A DNA stretch of 5,149 bases from Chloroflexota bacterium (GTDB lineage Bacteria > Chloroflexota > UBA6077 > JADZDV01), in NCBI GenBank assembly GCA_020850915.1, contig JADZDV010000340.1:1-5149 (forward strand). Direction: 5' to 3'. The notes under the pieces are model-generated. The model saw only the letters and a program-made list of their open reading frames with translations. It was not told where the DNA came from and made no database searches. Below are positions 1 to 5,149 of the stretch, piece by piece (the stretch's first letter is position 1; each line of letters starts with the position of its first letter). A program made the position numbers and the translations under genes.

Positions 1-1282
1 GCACGCCGCTCGGTGCGTGGATCGGCTGGAGGCGGTGCTCGACCGGCTGAACGCCACCGATCGCCACCGCGATCTCGCGTGGCGACAGGCCGAGCGCGTG
101 GGCTGTGGCCGCCGCGGCCAGCAGGTTCGAGACGTTGTGCTCGCCAAGCAGGGCGGCCTGGACTGGGACGGACTCTCCGCCCTCTACCTGAAGCGTGAAC
201 GCCAGTCCGGCTCGGGTCGTCCGGACGTCGAGCGCGCGGACGTCCGCCGTGGCGTCGCGCACGCCGTAACGAACCGTCCGATGGACACGAGCGGCCTGGT
301 GGAAACCACGAGCAAGCTCGTCGTCGGCGTTCAGCACCGCGATGCCGTCAGGCGGCAGCGCGGCCAGCAGCTCCCGCTTGCTGGCAACGACGTTCGCGAT
401 GGAGCCAAATCGCTCGAGATGCTCTGGCCCGAGGGTCGCTAGAACCCCCACCTTCGGACGGAGCAAACGACAGAGAAACGCGATGTCGCCGACGACGTGG
501 TCGCCTAACTCGGCCACGAACACCTCGTGCTCCGGCCGGAGCTGCTCCCGCAGAACGCGGGCGATGCCCATCGGCGTGTTGTGGCTTCCAGGCGGCTTCA
601 AGACGTTGAAGTGCGTGCCGAGCACGGCCGCGATCAGCTCTTTGGTGGTGGTCTTGCCGTACGAGCCCGCGACCGCGACTACGAGCGGTTCGACGTTGCG
701 GAGCCGCCGTCCAGCATCCCATAGGTAGTAGCGGCGGAACGCTTCCTCGACGGGGAACAGCAGCAGGTTCGCGATCGCGGCCAGGACCGGCGCGGCCAGG
801 GCGGCGACGGGCAGCGCAGTCGCCACCGTCGGCAGCAGGCGGGCCGGGGTACGGCAGTTCAGCCTGGCGATCGCACCGACGACGAACAGCAGCAGTCCGA
901 CCAGCCCGGCGAGGAGCCGCTTCACCCGGTGCGTGACGACGAGCGGCTTCTTGGCGGCGGGGTAGACCGTTCGGCGAGCGAGGAGTGCGCCAGTTGCGCT
1001 CCAGATCAGCGGAGCCAGCCAGCGACAGCTCGGCACCGCGCTGGCAAGAGGCGGCGACAGCCCGGCCGCCAGCGCCAGGCCGGCGCTCGGCGGGGAGAGC
1101 ACCCGGTGGGAGTTCGTCAGCCACCAGCGCAGGAACCGGGTTGTTTGGTAGCCCTCCTGCTGAAGCATGTGGAGAGACCGTCGCAGCAGGCGCCACACGA
1201 GGACTCCCCAACCTGGTGAAAGGAGGAGCCACAGCAACGCCGCGGCGAGAGCGTGTCGATCTGGGAGCCTGGAGCATGCCAC
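1..1282 (-). CDS. MurF-like Mur ligase (UDP-MurNAc-tripeptide--D-Ala-D-Ala ligase type) with multi-pass membrane N-terminus, 3' end outside window
   Basis: Probable ATP-dependent ligase adding D-Ala-D-Ala to the UDP-MurNAc-peptide in peptidoglycan synthesis. Numbering from GTG 1282, the reading frame stays open to base 1 (427 codons). The P-loop is GSYGKTTTKE (from about residue 206); the following Lys-Glu is typical of MurF. Next come PGSHNTPMGIA (231-241), an acidic AELGDH (257-262), GPEHLERFGS (285-294) with Lys302, LNADD, LGEHNVSNLLAA (379-390) and PVEHRLQPI (413-421), the usual Mur ligase central-domain order. The C-terminal Mur domain is cut off by the window. The usual MurF N-terminal substrate domain is not recognisable. 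Instead, about 200 residues hold several hydrophobic stretches (about 12-35, 69-82, 89-104, 123-141, 149-177), so the enzyme is probably membrane-bound. The start is uncertain. GTG 1282 and TTG 1237 keep the first hydrophobic segment; GTG 1198 has the best ribosome site (GGGGAG, 5 nt away) but loses it. The frame is closed by TGA at 1298-1300. Family assignment is firm; exact substrate is inferred. Confidence 0.88.
   Translation of the reverse strand, partial: MACSRLPDRHALAAALLWLLLSPGWGVLVWRLLRRSLHMLQQEGYQTTRFLRWWLTNSHRVLSPPSAGLALAAGLSPPLASAVPSCRWLAPLIWSATGALLARRTVYPAAKKPLVVTHRVKRLLAGLVGLLLFVVGAIARLNCRTPARLLPTVATALPVAALAAPVLAAIANLLLFPVEEAFRRYYLWDAGRRLRNVEPLVVAVAGSYGKTTTKELIAAVLGTHFNVLKPPGSHNTPMGIARVLREQLRPEHEVFVAELGDHVVGDIAFLCRLLRPKVGVLATLGPEHLERFGSIANVVASKRELLAALPPDGIAVLNADDELARGFHQAARVHRTVRYGVRDATADVRALDVRTTRAGLAFTLQVEGGESVPVQAALLGEHNVSNLLAAAATAHALGLSPREIAVAIGGVQPVEHRLQPIHAPSGV
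1204..1209 (-). promoter_or_regulatory. Candidate ribosome binding site for an alternative GTG start (1198) of the MurF-like gene
   Basis: GGGGAG on the minus strand lies 5 nt before an in-frame GTG at 1198. It is the only Shine-Dalgarno-like sequence near any of the possible starts. Using it would remove the first hydrophobic segment of the protein, which argues against it, so it may be chance within coding DNA. Confidence 0.3.
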
Positions 1283-1340
1283 GAAGCAGTATCTTACTCA
1301 CTCAGCGCATGAGGCTGGGCGTTTCGAGGCGACCCTTCCG

Positions 1341-1346
1341 TATGAT
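1341..1346 (+). promoter_or_regulatory. Candidate -10 element giving a leaderless transcript of the esterase gene
   Basis: TATGAT differs from the TATAAT consensus at one base and ends 8 nt before the ATG at 1355. A normal start of transcription would fall at about 1353-1355, on or just before the start codon. No good -35 hexamer is seen 16-18 bp upstream (about 1317-1324 reads gggcgttt). The lack of a Shine-Dalgarno sequence before the ATG fits a leaderless mRNA. On the opposite strand, GATACT (1293-1288) sits in a similar position before the divergent GTG 1282, but it is a weaker match. Confidence 0.4.
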
Positions 1347-1354
1347 GTCTACCT

Positions 1355-2488
1355 ATGCTTCATATCACGCGCTCGGGGCAGTTCGCGCATCGTGTCAAGC
1401 TGGTACGCCGCCCTACCACGGCACCACTCCTGATCGTGCTTGCAGGCTCGCTCATTCTCACGACGGGCTGGCAGGGCGATCAGGGCACCGACGCGGTGTC
1501 GCCTGCCAGCACCGTCGTCTCAACGCCGCCCGTGCTCACGGTCGAGCCCAGGGTTACGGTCGAACCCGGTGCCCAGATCCCTGCCGTCCCCAGTCCAGGA
1601 GGAAGTGGCCCCCTATCGACCGGCGCAACCGACGCGCAGCCGGACTACGGACGAGTCGGCCGCTATCGTCTGGCGAGCGGAGCCGTCATCGACGTCTCTG
1701 TCTTCTACAGCCCAGCGCTCGGCCGGACCATGCCGTACGCGGTCATGCTCCCGCCCGGCTACGACCAGTCAACCCGTCCTTACGCCGTCCTGACGATGCT
1801 GCACGGCCTGGCTGGAGGCTACGGCTCCTGGATCGAACTGGGCTTGCCAGCGGTGTTCGAGGCGCTCTACGCCAGCGGCAGCATCGATCCCTTCATCATC
1901 GCGTTCGTGGAGGGAGAAGCTGGCTACTATGTGAACCACGCGGATGGGGGTCCCCGCTGGGGCGACTACGTGGCCGTCGATTTCGTCGAGCACATCGACC
2001 TGATCTACCGGACCATCGGTTCCCCGGAGAGTCGCGCGATCGGGGGTCTGTCAATGGGTGGAGAAGGCGCGCTACAGCTTGCCATCAACTACCCAGGCGT
2101 CTTTGGGGCCGTGGGCGCTCACACGCCGACCACCCGTCTCAGCTACGAGGACAGCCCAGGCACGATATACGGCGACGAGACGTACTGGCAGGAGCACAAC
2201 TCGCTCTGGCTGATCCGGAACGTCGACGCCATCGGAAACCTCGAGATCTGGATAGACGACGGATACGACGACGTCTGGTTACCGTCCGCGGAAGCGCTCC
2301 ACGCCGCGCTGCTCGCCCGCGGCATTCCCCACCAGTACCACGTGTTCGCGGGTAGCCACGACTACTGGGACGAGGTGCTGGACGACTATCTGCGCTTCTA
2401 CAGTGGTGCGATGGACACGGGCGGACCCGATCCGACGCAGCCGTCTGGTCTTCGCCGTCGAGCCGGCCGCCCCGCAAGCGTACAGTAG
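1355..2488 (+). CDS. Exported or membrane-anchored esterase, esterase D/enterochelin esterase-like alpha/beta hydrolase
   Basis: Serine hydrolase of the putative esterase family (PF00756 type; relatives include esterase D, ferric enterochelin esterase and antigen 85), probably cleaving an ester outside the membrane. The 377 residues begin with a basic n-region (1-20, several Arg/Lys) and a hydrophobic core (about 21-38), so the protein is exported or N-anchored; there is no lipobox Cys. A Pro/Thr/Val-rich linker (about 40-95) contains a small TVEP repeat. The catalytic domain spans about 100-350: MLPPGYD (131-137), the LHG oxyanion strand (149-151), nucleophile Ser233 in GLSMGG, a probable acid at Asp305/306 in DDGYDD and catalytic His335 in AGSHDYW. 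A basic, Pro-rich tail (about 355-377) follows. The ATG at 1355 is the only start that keeps the whole export signal; it lacks a ribosome binding site and probably begins a leaderless mRNA. The natural substrate is unknown. Confidence 0.9.
   Translation: MLHITRSGQFAHRVKLVRRPTTAPLLIVLAGSLILTTGWQGDQGTDAVSPASTVVSTPPVLTVEPRVTVEPGAQIPAVPSPGGSGPLSTGATDAQPDYGRVGRYRLASGAVIDVSVFYSPALGRTMPYAVMLPPGYDQSTRPYAVLTMLHGLAGGYGSWIELGLPAVFEALYASGSIDPFIIAFVEGEAGYYVNHADGGPRWGDYVAVDFVEHIDLIYRTIGSPESRAIGGLSMGGEGALQLAINYPGVFGAVGAHTPTTRLSYEDSPGTIYGDETYWQEHNSLWLIRNVDAIGNLEIWIDDGYDDVWLPSAEALHAALLARGIPHQYHVFAGSHDYWDEVLDDYLRFYSGAMDTGGPDPTQPSGLRRRAGRPASVQ
1538..1567 (+). repeat. Short in-gene direct repeat encoding TVEP twice
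   Basis: Two 12-base copies, ACGGTCGAGCCC (1538-1549) and ACGGTCGAACCC (1556-1567), differ at one base and are 18 bp apart start to start. They lie in the linker of the esterase, keep frame and encode TVEP each time. This looks like a small expansion of a low-complexity spacer. Confidence 0.5.
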
Positions 2489-2529
2489 CCGCGGTAGCGT
2501 AGCACTAGCGGCTGAGGCGCTGGTGCGCC
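2488..2529 (+). terminator. Pair of small hairpins directly after the esterase stop codon; weak terminator candidate
   Basis: The first hairpin starts at the last base of the TAG stop: GCCGC (2488-2492) and TAG (2495-2497) pair with CTA (2505-2507) and GCGGC (2508-2512), with a two-base GG bulge and a 7-nt loop. The second is GGCGC-TGGT-GCGCC (2516-2529), a perfect 5-bp stem. No T-run follows either one, so this is not a classical intrinsic terminator. The position between a stop codon and the next promoter is what suggests a termination or RNA 3'-end role. Confidence 0.25.
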
Positions 2530-2563
2530 CCATCTTCAACACCAGCCGAAATGTTAAGGGGGC

Positions 2564-2592
2564 TTTACAATCTCCGCCGGGCGCGGTATACT
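2564..2592 (+). promoter_or_regulatory. Near-consensus sigma-70/SigA-type promoter for the second hydrolase
   Basis: TTTACA (2564-2569, 5/6 to TTGACA) and TATACT (2587-2592, 5/6 to TATAAT) are separated by exactly 17 bp. Transcription would begin at about 2598-2600, leaving a leader of about 22 nt to the ATG at 2621 or about 79 nt to a TTG at 2678. The elements stand out as AT-rich islands in GC-rich DNA. The next gene probably has its own housekeeping transcription rather than depending on the esterase promoter. Confidence 0.7.
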
Positions 2593-2620
2593 GCCGACCA
2601 GCGCAGCGCGGCCAGGGGGG

Positions 2621-3529
2621 ATGGTGCCGCTGCCAAGATCTCGAGCCTGGCTGGGGGCTGGGCGTGAGAGAGGGACCTTGGACGCGACCCGCCGCGGCAT
2701 TGCGCTGGTTCTTGCCTTTCTGACCGCGGCCGTACTGGTCGCCACGGTGGCCAATCCCATCCGAGAAGTCTCGGCCCAGGCGGCGCCCGCGGAACTGCCG
2801 GCCAGCGTCTACATCCCGTCGATCGGCGGGAGCCGCGGCCCCGTGAAGATCGTCCTGGCCGTGCACGGCATGGGCGATAGCGGTCCGAGCTTCGGCTCGA
2901 CGCTCGTGGCGCTGGCCGAGAAACAGGGGTGGGCCGTGGTTGCGCCGACGATGCCCTACGGCGACTGGCGTGACCCAGACGTCGTTCGCTCCGACGAGTC
3001 CCAGCTCCTCCCGCGGCTCAAAGCGACCGTCGACCGCCTGTCTGCGCGAACCGGGCTCAAGTTCCAGGACCGGGTCATGTGCTACGGCTTCTCACGCGGC
3101 GCCCAGATCTGCCAGCGCTACGCGCTCGCATATCCGCGGTCGGTCCTGGTAGACGCGAGCCTCTCCGCCGGCACCTACACCCTGCCCTACGCGCAAGCCA
3201 TGGTGGGGGACCGCTACACAGCGCTCCGCTTCCCGTATGGCGTGAGCGATCTTGATCAGATCACCGGTCGGGCGATCGACTACACCTCGGTGCGGGCGGT
3301 CGACTTTCTGATCGGCGTGGGCGACAGGGACAACAACCCGGCGGACGTTCCGCGGCAGTGGGACCAGCTCATTGGGACAAATCGAGTCGACCGGGCAGCG
3401 AACTATGCCCACGCGCTGCAGAGCATCGGCGCGCGCTGCACTCTTGTGATCTTCCAGGGCGTTGGGCATGAGCAGACGGACAGCGTCCGCAAGCGCTCGA
3501 ACGATTTCATGGCATCCGTCGCTGGCTGA
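2621..3529 (+). CDS. Secreted alpha/beta hydrolase (polyhydroxybutyrate-depolymerase/esterase-like)
   Basis: Second exported serine hydrolase, unlike the esterase upstream in detail. Numbering from ATG 2621 (302 residues), the export signal comprises Arg24-Arg25, a hydrophobic core at about 27-45 and a likely signal peptidase site after SAQA (51-54). The hydrolase domain runs from about 62 to 300: VHGMGDSG oxyanion loop (81-88), nucleophile Ser158 in YGFSRGAQ, a probable acid at Asp235 (or Asp237) in GVGDRDNN and His283 in GVGHEQT. The layout resembles the PHB depolymerase/feruloyl-esterase-like group, but the substrate is unknown. The start is doubtful. AGGGGGG touches the ATG at 2621 with no spacer, whereas TTG 2678 (residue 20) has GAGAGAGGGA about 4 nt upstream. 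That start would give a textbook signal peptide beginning MDATRRGIALVLAFL and a 283-residue product. The gene sits 132 bp behind the esterase, with its own promoter, and faces the luciferase-like gene. Confidence 0.88.
   Translation: MVPLPRSRAWLGAGRERGTLDATRRGIALVLAFLTAAVLVATVANPIREVSAQAAPAELPASVYIPSIGGSRGPVKIVLAVHGMGDSGPSFGSTLVALAEKQGWAVVAPTMPYGDWRDPDVVRSDESQLLPRLKATVDRLSARTGLKFQDRVMCYGFSRGAQICQRYALAYPRSVLVDASLSAGTYTLPYAQAMVGDRYTALRFPYGVSDLDQITGRAIDYTSVRAVDFLIGVGDRDNNPADVPRQWDQLIGTNRVDRAANYAHALQSIGARCTLVIFQGVGHEQTDSVRKRSNDFMASVAG
2666..2675 (+). promoter_or_regulatory. Candidate ribosome binding site favouring a TTG start at 2678
   Basis: The purine run GAGAGAGGGA lies just before TTG 2678, with its GAGG core 4 nt from the codon. 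Spacing is more normal than for ATG 2621, where the purine run abuts the start codon. The resulting N-terminus is a compact signal peptide with two arginines at its head. Confidence 0.45.
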
Positions 3530-3563
3530 TCAACCGGCCTGTCGACCGGAGGCACCGAGCAGG

Positions 3564-4538
3564 TCAACTGATCCGCGGAAGCACCTTCTCGCCGATCGTT
3601 CGCAAGGTCGCATCGTAGCGCTCCATCGGTAAGTCGATCATCAGGTTCCTGACGCCCAGCGACTCGAGGTGCTCGAGCTGCTCAACCACCTGGTCTGGTG
3701 TCCCGGTCACGGCGAAGCGGTCCAGCATGAAATCTGTGACCAACGGGGCATGTTTGGGATCGAACCATTTTCCCAGGTCGAACGATGCGATCAGTGCGTC
3801 AGCTTCGGACCGCCTTTGCGGCGGGATCAGTTGCGGGGCAGCCAGGAAATTGTGGCGTGCCCGATTGGCCACCCGTGCACGCATGATGTCGCGGGCTTTC
3901 TCGCGGCTGTCTTCCACGGCCATCATGCAGGCGTACCAGAGGTCGACGTCCTGGACGGAGCGTCCAACTCGGTTGGCGCCGGTCTGGACGCGCTCGCGGA
4001 CCCAGCTCACCACCGGTTCGGAGATACCGTTGCCAGCCAGGACGCCGTCGCCAACCTCGCCCCCCATCTCCAGCATTCGGGGGCCCTCGGCGAAGACGTA
4101 GACCGGCAGGGGCTGGTGAGACCAGGTCAGCGTAACCTCGTTGACGCCATAGCGAACCGGCTGGCCCGACACGAGCGCCTGGACGTTCTGCACTGACTGC
4201 CGCAGCTCGGCCACACGCGACGGCTTGCGGCCCACCATCCCGACAGGTGTGTCACCGCTGCCAAGCCCGACCACGACCCTCCCGCCGACGAGGGCGTTGA
4301 TCGAGGCAAGGCCAGCGGCGACAACCGTCTCATGGCGCAGCACGACATTCGTGCACCCCGGGCCGACCGCGACCCGCGACGTATTCATCGCCGCGGCCTG
4401 AACGGCGGCGAAGACTTCGTTCACCGTCAGGTGGCTCTCAGCGATCCAGAGGTTGCCGTAGCCGGCCTGGTCCGCGTAGCGCGCGCGGTCCAGAAAGGTG
4501 GTCCAGTCGTCAGGAATCAGGTGCACGCCGATCCGCAC
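3564..4538 (-). CDS. Luciferase-like (LLM class) oxidoreductase, probably F420- or flavin-dependent
   Basis: TIM-barrel oxidoreductase of the bacterial luciferase-like superfamily. Many relatives in high-GC bacteria use coenzyme F420, as in methylene-tetrahydromethanopterin reductase; others use FMN. The 324-residue length is normal. Visible family features are the N-terminal barrel strand MRIGVHLIP, the YADQAGYGNLWIAES segment (21-35), the GGRVVVGLGSGD cofactor-region motif (85-96), VYVFAEGPRMLEMGGEVGDG (147-166), and the C-terminal FAVTGTPDQVVEQL (275-288) followed by GVRNLMIDLP. The start is GTG 4538, preceded by GGGAGG at 7 nt. It begins 3 bp after the stop of the SDR gene, so the two are co-transcribed and probably translationally coupled. 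It converges on the second hydrolase with a 34-bp gap. F420 rather than FMN is an inference from similarity to the reductase-type members; the substrate cannot be assigned. Confidence 0.88.
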   Translation of the reverse strand: MRIGVHLIPDDWTTFLDRARYADQAGYGNLWIAESHLTVNEVFAAVQAAAMNTSRVAVGPGCTNVVLRHETVVAAGLASINALVGGRVVVGLGSGDTPVGMVGRKPSRVAELRQSVQNVQALVSGQPVRYGVNEVTLTWSHQPLPVYVFAEGPRMLEMGGEVGDGVLAGNGISEPVVSWVRERVQTGANRVGRSVQDVDLWYACMMAVEDSREKARDIMRARVANRARHNFLAAPQLIPPQRRSEADALIASFDLGKWFDPKHAPLVTDFMLDRFAVTGTPDQVVEQLEHLESLGVRNLMIDLPMERYDATLRTIGEKVLPRIS

Positions 4539-4541
4539 AGC

Positions 4542-5149
4542 TCAGCCTCCCACGAGTTTTCGAGCAAGCTCTTCCGGGCCGCACTCGGGCTGCCAGCCAA
4601 AGTCGCGGCTGGCAGGTCCACGATCCAGCTCCAGGGACACACCGCCAACGGTTCCTTCGACGCGCTCATCCGGCTCGTACCGGACTTCCAGCCCGGGCCG
4701 ATGTTGCTGCACAAGGTCGGTGAAGGCCCTCGCGGAGATGAACGGCCCGAACACATCATAGACGCGTTGTGTGAGCCTGCTGGCGCCGGCAAACGCGAGC
4801 TTTGCCAGAGCGGCAACAGCGTCGTCGACGAAGATGACCGGCAGGCGCAGGTCTGCGCCGACCGGAACGGTCACCGGGCTGGTGTCGGCGGCGATGCGGC
4901 GGTAGAAATCGGAGAGGCCGGCCGGCTTGTCGCTCGAGATGACCGAGCCCAGCCGGACGGCGCGGAAATCGACGCTGCCACGCTGGTGGAAGCGTGCGCC
5001 GAGGAGCTCCCCACAGAGCTTGGTGACACCGTACACGCCTCCGCCCGTCGCGACGTAGCTCGAGGCGAAAACGAACACCGGGCGATTGTCGAGCGAGGCG
5101 GCAAACTCCAGCGCCGTGGCAGTGCCGAGCACGTTCACCCGAGCGGCCA
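4542..5149 (-). CDS. NAD-dependent epimerase/dehydratase, extended SDR resembling L-threonine 3-dehydrogenase; 5' end outside window
   Basis: C-terminal two thirds of an extended short-chain dehydrogenase/reductase. The frame continues through the right edge (AARVNVLGTATALEF at the edge, the usual RVNVxGT helix), so the N-terminal Rossmann GxxGxxG motif is not visible and the GTG at 5138 is an internal valine. Numbering from that valine, the catalytic residues are Ser26/Ser27 in FASS and Tyr36 and Lys40 in YGVTK. YGVTKLCGELL, RAVRLGSVISSDKPAGLSDF, the DLRLPVIFVDDAV substrate region (96-108), YEPDER (154-159) and DFGWQPE (179-185) follow the order seen in SDR-type L-threonine 3-dehydrogenases and their sugar-epimerase relatives. 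However, the segment after YEPDER reads VEGTVGGVSLELD rather than the Trp-Pro-containing sequence of true threonine dehydrogenases, so another substrate is likely. It is the upstream partner of the luciferase-like gene, 3 bp apart. Confidence 0.85.
   Translation of the reverse strand, partial: AARVNVLGTATALEFAASLDNRPVFVFASSYVATGGGVYGVTKLCGELLGARFHQRGSVDFRAVRLGSVISSDKPAGLSDFYRRIAADTSPVTVPVGADLRLPVIFVDDAVAALAKLAFAGASRLTQRVYDVFGPFISARAFTDLVQQHRPGLEVRYEPDERVEGTVGGVSLELDRGPASRDFGWQPECGPEELARKLVGG
4546..4551 (-). promoter_or_regulatory. Ribosome binding site of the luciferase-like gene, inside the end of the SDR gene
   Basis: GGGAGG on the minus strand lies 7 nt before GTG 4538 and overlaps the last two glycine codons of the SDR gene. 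It fixes the GTG as the start and supports coupled translation of the two genes. Confidence 0.8.

Noticed and set aside
17..442. 141-codon plus-strand open frame at the left edge
   Set aside because: Antisense to the well-supported Mur ligase domain; no domain or ribosome binding site seen.
348..1301. 317-codon open frame on the minus strand
   Set aside because: It overlaps the MurF-like gene in another frame on the same strand. Its product is low-complexity Arg/Ala/Gly/Pro, whereas the neighbouring frame has a clear P-loop and Mur ligase motifs.
1301..1317. Small inverted repeats (CTCA/TGAG and CAGC/GCTG) in the divergent spacer, as a possible operator
   Set aside because: The stems are only 4 bp and overlap each other; such matches are expected by chance.
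985..2355. Long open frame on the plus strand (456 codons) overlapping the MurF-like gene and the esterase
   Set aside because: It spans a divergent gene pair, its translation is Arg/Pro/Ala-rich with no recognisable domain, and the esterase frame over the same bases has a complete hydrolase motif set. It is a by-product of high GC.
2279..2866. 195-codon minus-strand open frame across the esterase end, the spacer and the start of the second hydrolase
   Set aside because: It runs antisense through two supported genes and the strong promoter, and its translation resembles no protein I know.
3530..3563. Possible bidirectional terminator in the 34-bp convergent gap
   Set aside because: Only a 4-bp CCGG/CCGG pairing with an 8-nt loop is visible, with no T-run on either strand.
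3669..4196. 175-codon plus-strand open frame opposite the luciferase-like gene
   Set aside because: Antisense shadow of a gene with clear family motifs throughout; common in GC-rich DNA.

Overview
The window is ordinary chromosomal DNA of a high-GC bacterium. It carries five protein-coding genes, two of them cut by the window edges, and no RNA gene, mobile element or CRISPR array that I can see. Three features point to a Chloroflexota-like organism, with Actinobacteria as the main alternative: a MurF-type ligase whose N-terminus is membrane-spanning, a luciferase-like (probably F420-dependent) oxidoreductase, and at least one probably leaderless gene. This placement is inference from gene style, not from a marker gene.

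Layout. (1) Positions 1-1282, minus strand: a MurF-like ligase of peptidoglycan synthesis. It is fused to a multi-pass hydrophobic N-terminus and its 3' end lies outside the window. (2) A short divergent promoter region follows (1283-1354). (3) Positions 1355-2488, plus strand: an exported or membrane-anchored esterase of the esterase D/enterochelin esterase type, probably translated from a leaderless mRNA. (4) Positions 2489-2620: two small hairpins and then a near-consensus housekeeping promoter (TTTACA, 17 bp, TATACT). (5) Positions 2621-3529, plus strand: a second secreted alpha/beta hydrolase from a different subfamily, with an ambiguous start. (6) After a 34-bp convergent gap, an operon on the minus strand. 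It is transcribed from the right edge and reads first a threonine-dehydrogenase-like extended SDR (4542-5149, 5' end missing), then 3 bp later a luciferase-like monooxygenase/reductase family protein (3564-4538).

How the genes fit together. The two plus-strand hydrolases are both exported serine hydrolases with complete-looking Ser-Asp-His triads, but each seems to have its own promoter. The SDR and the luciferase-like protein are tightly coupled: the ribosome binding site of the second lies in the last codons of the first. They probably act in one small-molecule redox pathway whose substrate cannot be read from sequence. The MurF-like gene is divergent from the rest and belongs to cell-wall synthesis. 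I found no convincing undescribed system. The most unusual items are the membrane-fused MurF, the leaderless start and the start-site ambiguity at the second hydrolase.
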